Shown here: positions 57,501 to 60,500 of the stretch, piece after piece
How the letters are laid out: each line of letters begins with the position of its first letter
Position numbering within the stretch: position 1 is the stretch's first letter
Origin: Hexactinellida sp. DTS-2022
Taxonomy: Eukaryota > Porifera > Hexactinellida
NCBI GenBank assembly: GCA_028753945.1
Contig: JAPNXP010000018.1
Span: 2,853,643-2,917,642 of the forward strand
Direction of reading: 5' to 3'
Length of the DNA stretch: 64,000 nt
The notes under the pieces: generated by a model
Told to the model about the DNA's origin: nothing
The model's input: the letters and a program-made list of their open reading frames with translations, nothing else
Databases searched by the model: none
Program-made: the position numbers and the translations under genes

Positions 57501-60500
57501 ACAAACTAGCCTATAAATATACTTTTGTATAATATCAAAAGCATAGTTCCATTTGTGGTTTTGAGAATTCTAAAAATACAACATATATCATTTCACTCTG
57601 AATTATAATATATAAGGAATCGTGGTTATTTGTTATTCAAATATATACAAAATGAGTGTGCTAAAGATATATTTCTATACTGATTTACAGTTACACATAT
57701 GGATTTGAATTTTAACAGGGGGTAAAACTCTATGTCCAAAATTCTTCAAAACTTACAAAATTAAAAATCTCAGGTATGTGCAAAAACAAAGTATATCAAA
57801 GTTCAAAGAGAAATTCTTACAGGTTTTATATTGATGTTGTAATAATTAAATAAGGAAATATTAACTTCCGAAACAGTGCGCTAAAACTAATTATTTGCTA
57901 CTATACAGTAGTATATCTTATTGGTTACCCAAATGAATGGAAATTATTGTATATTAAGAACAACTGAGCACATAAGTACAATTTCATCAATCAGAACAGC
58001 GAACTAGTTGAACTCATATTGGGTTTTTGATATTGAAGGTTGTTAGTTTTGCACAATTCGGAAGTTATATAGTGTGATGCACAAGTGACAGCTATGCTAG
58101 AAAAAGTCATCTAGGGTTTATATGAGTTCTAATATACATTATAATTTCATTCAGTAACCATCTACCCCCTTTACATGAGTGTAAAAATCATTAAATCACT
58201 TGGGAACTGGACTTTTATGAATCCTTCCCCATGTTCAAGACATTTGAAGAATAACCATGAATGAATGTGAAAAGATTGATAGCATACAAAAAAAAATTTG
58301 CATCATTGATTTACAATAAATCACCCATAATTAAACTTAAGATACTGTATGTATCATTTTTGATGATGCCATTCAATTCCCAGCTATCAATAATCTATAT
58401 GTCAATAATACTTAACATTTGAGTACATGCAACCCAAATGCCTATTTTCTATCAACTACAGTTTAAGCCACTGTGTGGGAGATACCATAAAGGAAGTAAG
58501 ATTTGACTCAATTACAATACATTTGTTAATACCAGTGTCAAAAGATCGTATAAACCTCTCAAGACGATTTTAGAGCGATACCACGCAATATAAAGCGTAC
58601 AGTTAATATGCATAAATTAAATGTGAAATCTCATCTCTTTTTTCCATACAAGTCGCATTAATTCGGGCCCGATTAAGAAACTGCAGAATTTCGGGCATGG
58701 GAACGACGTTGAGTCAAAGGTTTTGATTGATATTGTTGACAATAAACTACAATTCGGGCTGGAATAATGATACTATAACTTAAATACCATCCTTTTAGAA
58801 TAATAAGATGATTGATTAAATGAGAAAATCATTAATTTAAATATGGCAGTTCTAACATATCCATGGTCCGTTATATAATTACAGCACTCCGTCATTATTT
58901 CGCATTCGACGGCTGAGTCTAGAACAAAAATTACAACCATCAACGAGTTATGACAAAAGATTTCTCCCTTGCGTGCTAAAAAGAAGCATATCACGAATAC
59001 AACAAATGCTTGTAAGCACAACGTGGCGAAATCACAACAGCACGCTAATGAAAAACAAAATGAAGCTATAAGTATAATTGGTTGAACATTTTAAAATAAG
59101 TTGTAATATAGTATACCTCCAAAACTGTTGTAGAAACAATTTTTTCTGGTCAAGAGAGCTGATAGTAAAAATTGTCCATAGGAATGATTGAGTCTGTTGA
59201 CGTAATAGCAGAGAGTTTGTTTCAAGAAGAAAATAGGTTAAGAAACCACTTAAAGTGTAATATTTGCTTAGCACAACAGTTTCCGGAAAATTAATCAGAT
59301 ATTTTACTAATAAATGACCAGGAACAAGGTTTTTGCTGGATTCCAGAAGAGCGGCTTTTGGTTCATTAAGTGCATTTACCGTAGTGATGTTTGTGAGGCT
59401 AAATGCCCTATCAGATTTGAAATCATAACCACATATAGCATAACAAACCAAGCGCAAAATATTTCCAGCAATTTCTTCATGCAGTTTATTAGCAATTAAA
59501 AGTAAAAAGGGAACTGTAGAGGCACTTTTAAGACAATAGTCTTGCCAATTATCTGGGCGATTCATTGCACAATCCATACACATATTAACGCAGTGTAGAA
59601 TAGTAATTTGACAATGATAATTATAATTGAGAGACAATTTGTCATTGCAGCAAAAATCTCCATTATTTGACAAAAGAATAATTTTCTAGAGAAAAGGCAA
59701 ACATAAAATAGTAATCTGGTGAAAATAATCTAACATATATTATACTCATTTTGGATATAAATTCGAAAAAATCAAATGACTGAGTGAAGTTGTAGTGAAA
59801 ACAAAACAAAATATTTAAAGCCCTTCTAAAATTAATATTTAAGCAACTTCATTATATGGCCAAAATATTTGAAAATTAAATTTACCTTTATATTAGTTTC
59901 AAAGATATGAATATCACGTAACTTTCTGTATCCATCACGAGATCCGGCCAAATTAAGAAGCAATTTTCTGACACTCTTTCTACCAACTCCTTGAGATTGT
60001 GCGCTAATAACCATGTATTCACTTAAGTAACTGAACCATTCAGATGAAAATTCAATTTTAGGTATAGAACTATGTAAATCACAAATTCTCTTCAGTTGAC
60101 AAGGTAATCTAGAAAAATTGCGAACAGTAATTAAATCATAATCTTTTATAAATAATGTGTATAGAGTATCATTCATTTAAAATTAAATTGCAAAGATGAA
60201 AATAAAGAAAATTGTCACGACTCTATATATACCTCATTATTGTTTCGATGAGAATTTTGTCATAGTCCATAAATATATCATCTTTTTCTCTAGTATTTTG
60301 TTTCATAAAAAAAGGCAAAAGATCTCTACTAGAAGTAAAACATTGAGTGGGTACTAGAAGTAATGAATTATGTGAAGAATTGTCAGGCTTTTTATTATTA
60401 AAATTGATTAAAATAGCTTTGAATAGCTTTAGACAAAAGTTTACGCATAAGGAATCTTGAGAAATTAGACATGCAATTATATACCATGCAGACGTTGTAT

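Noticed and set aside
59314-59499. Plus-strand frame within UBR4 exon c
   Set aside because: Antisense shadow of a confirmed exon.
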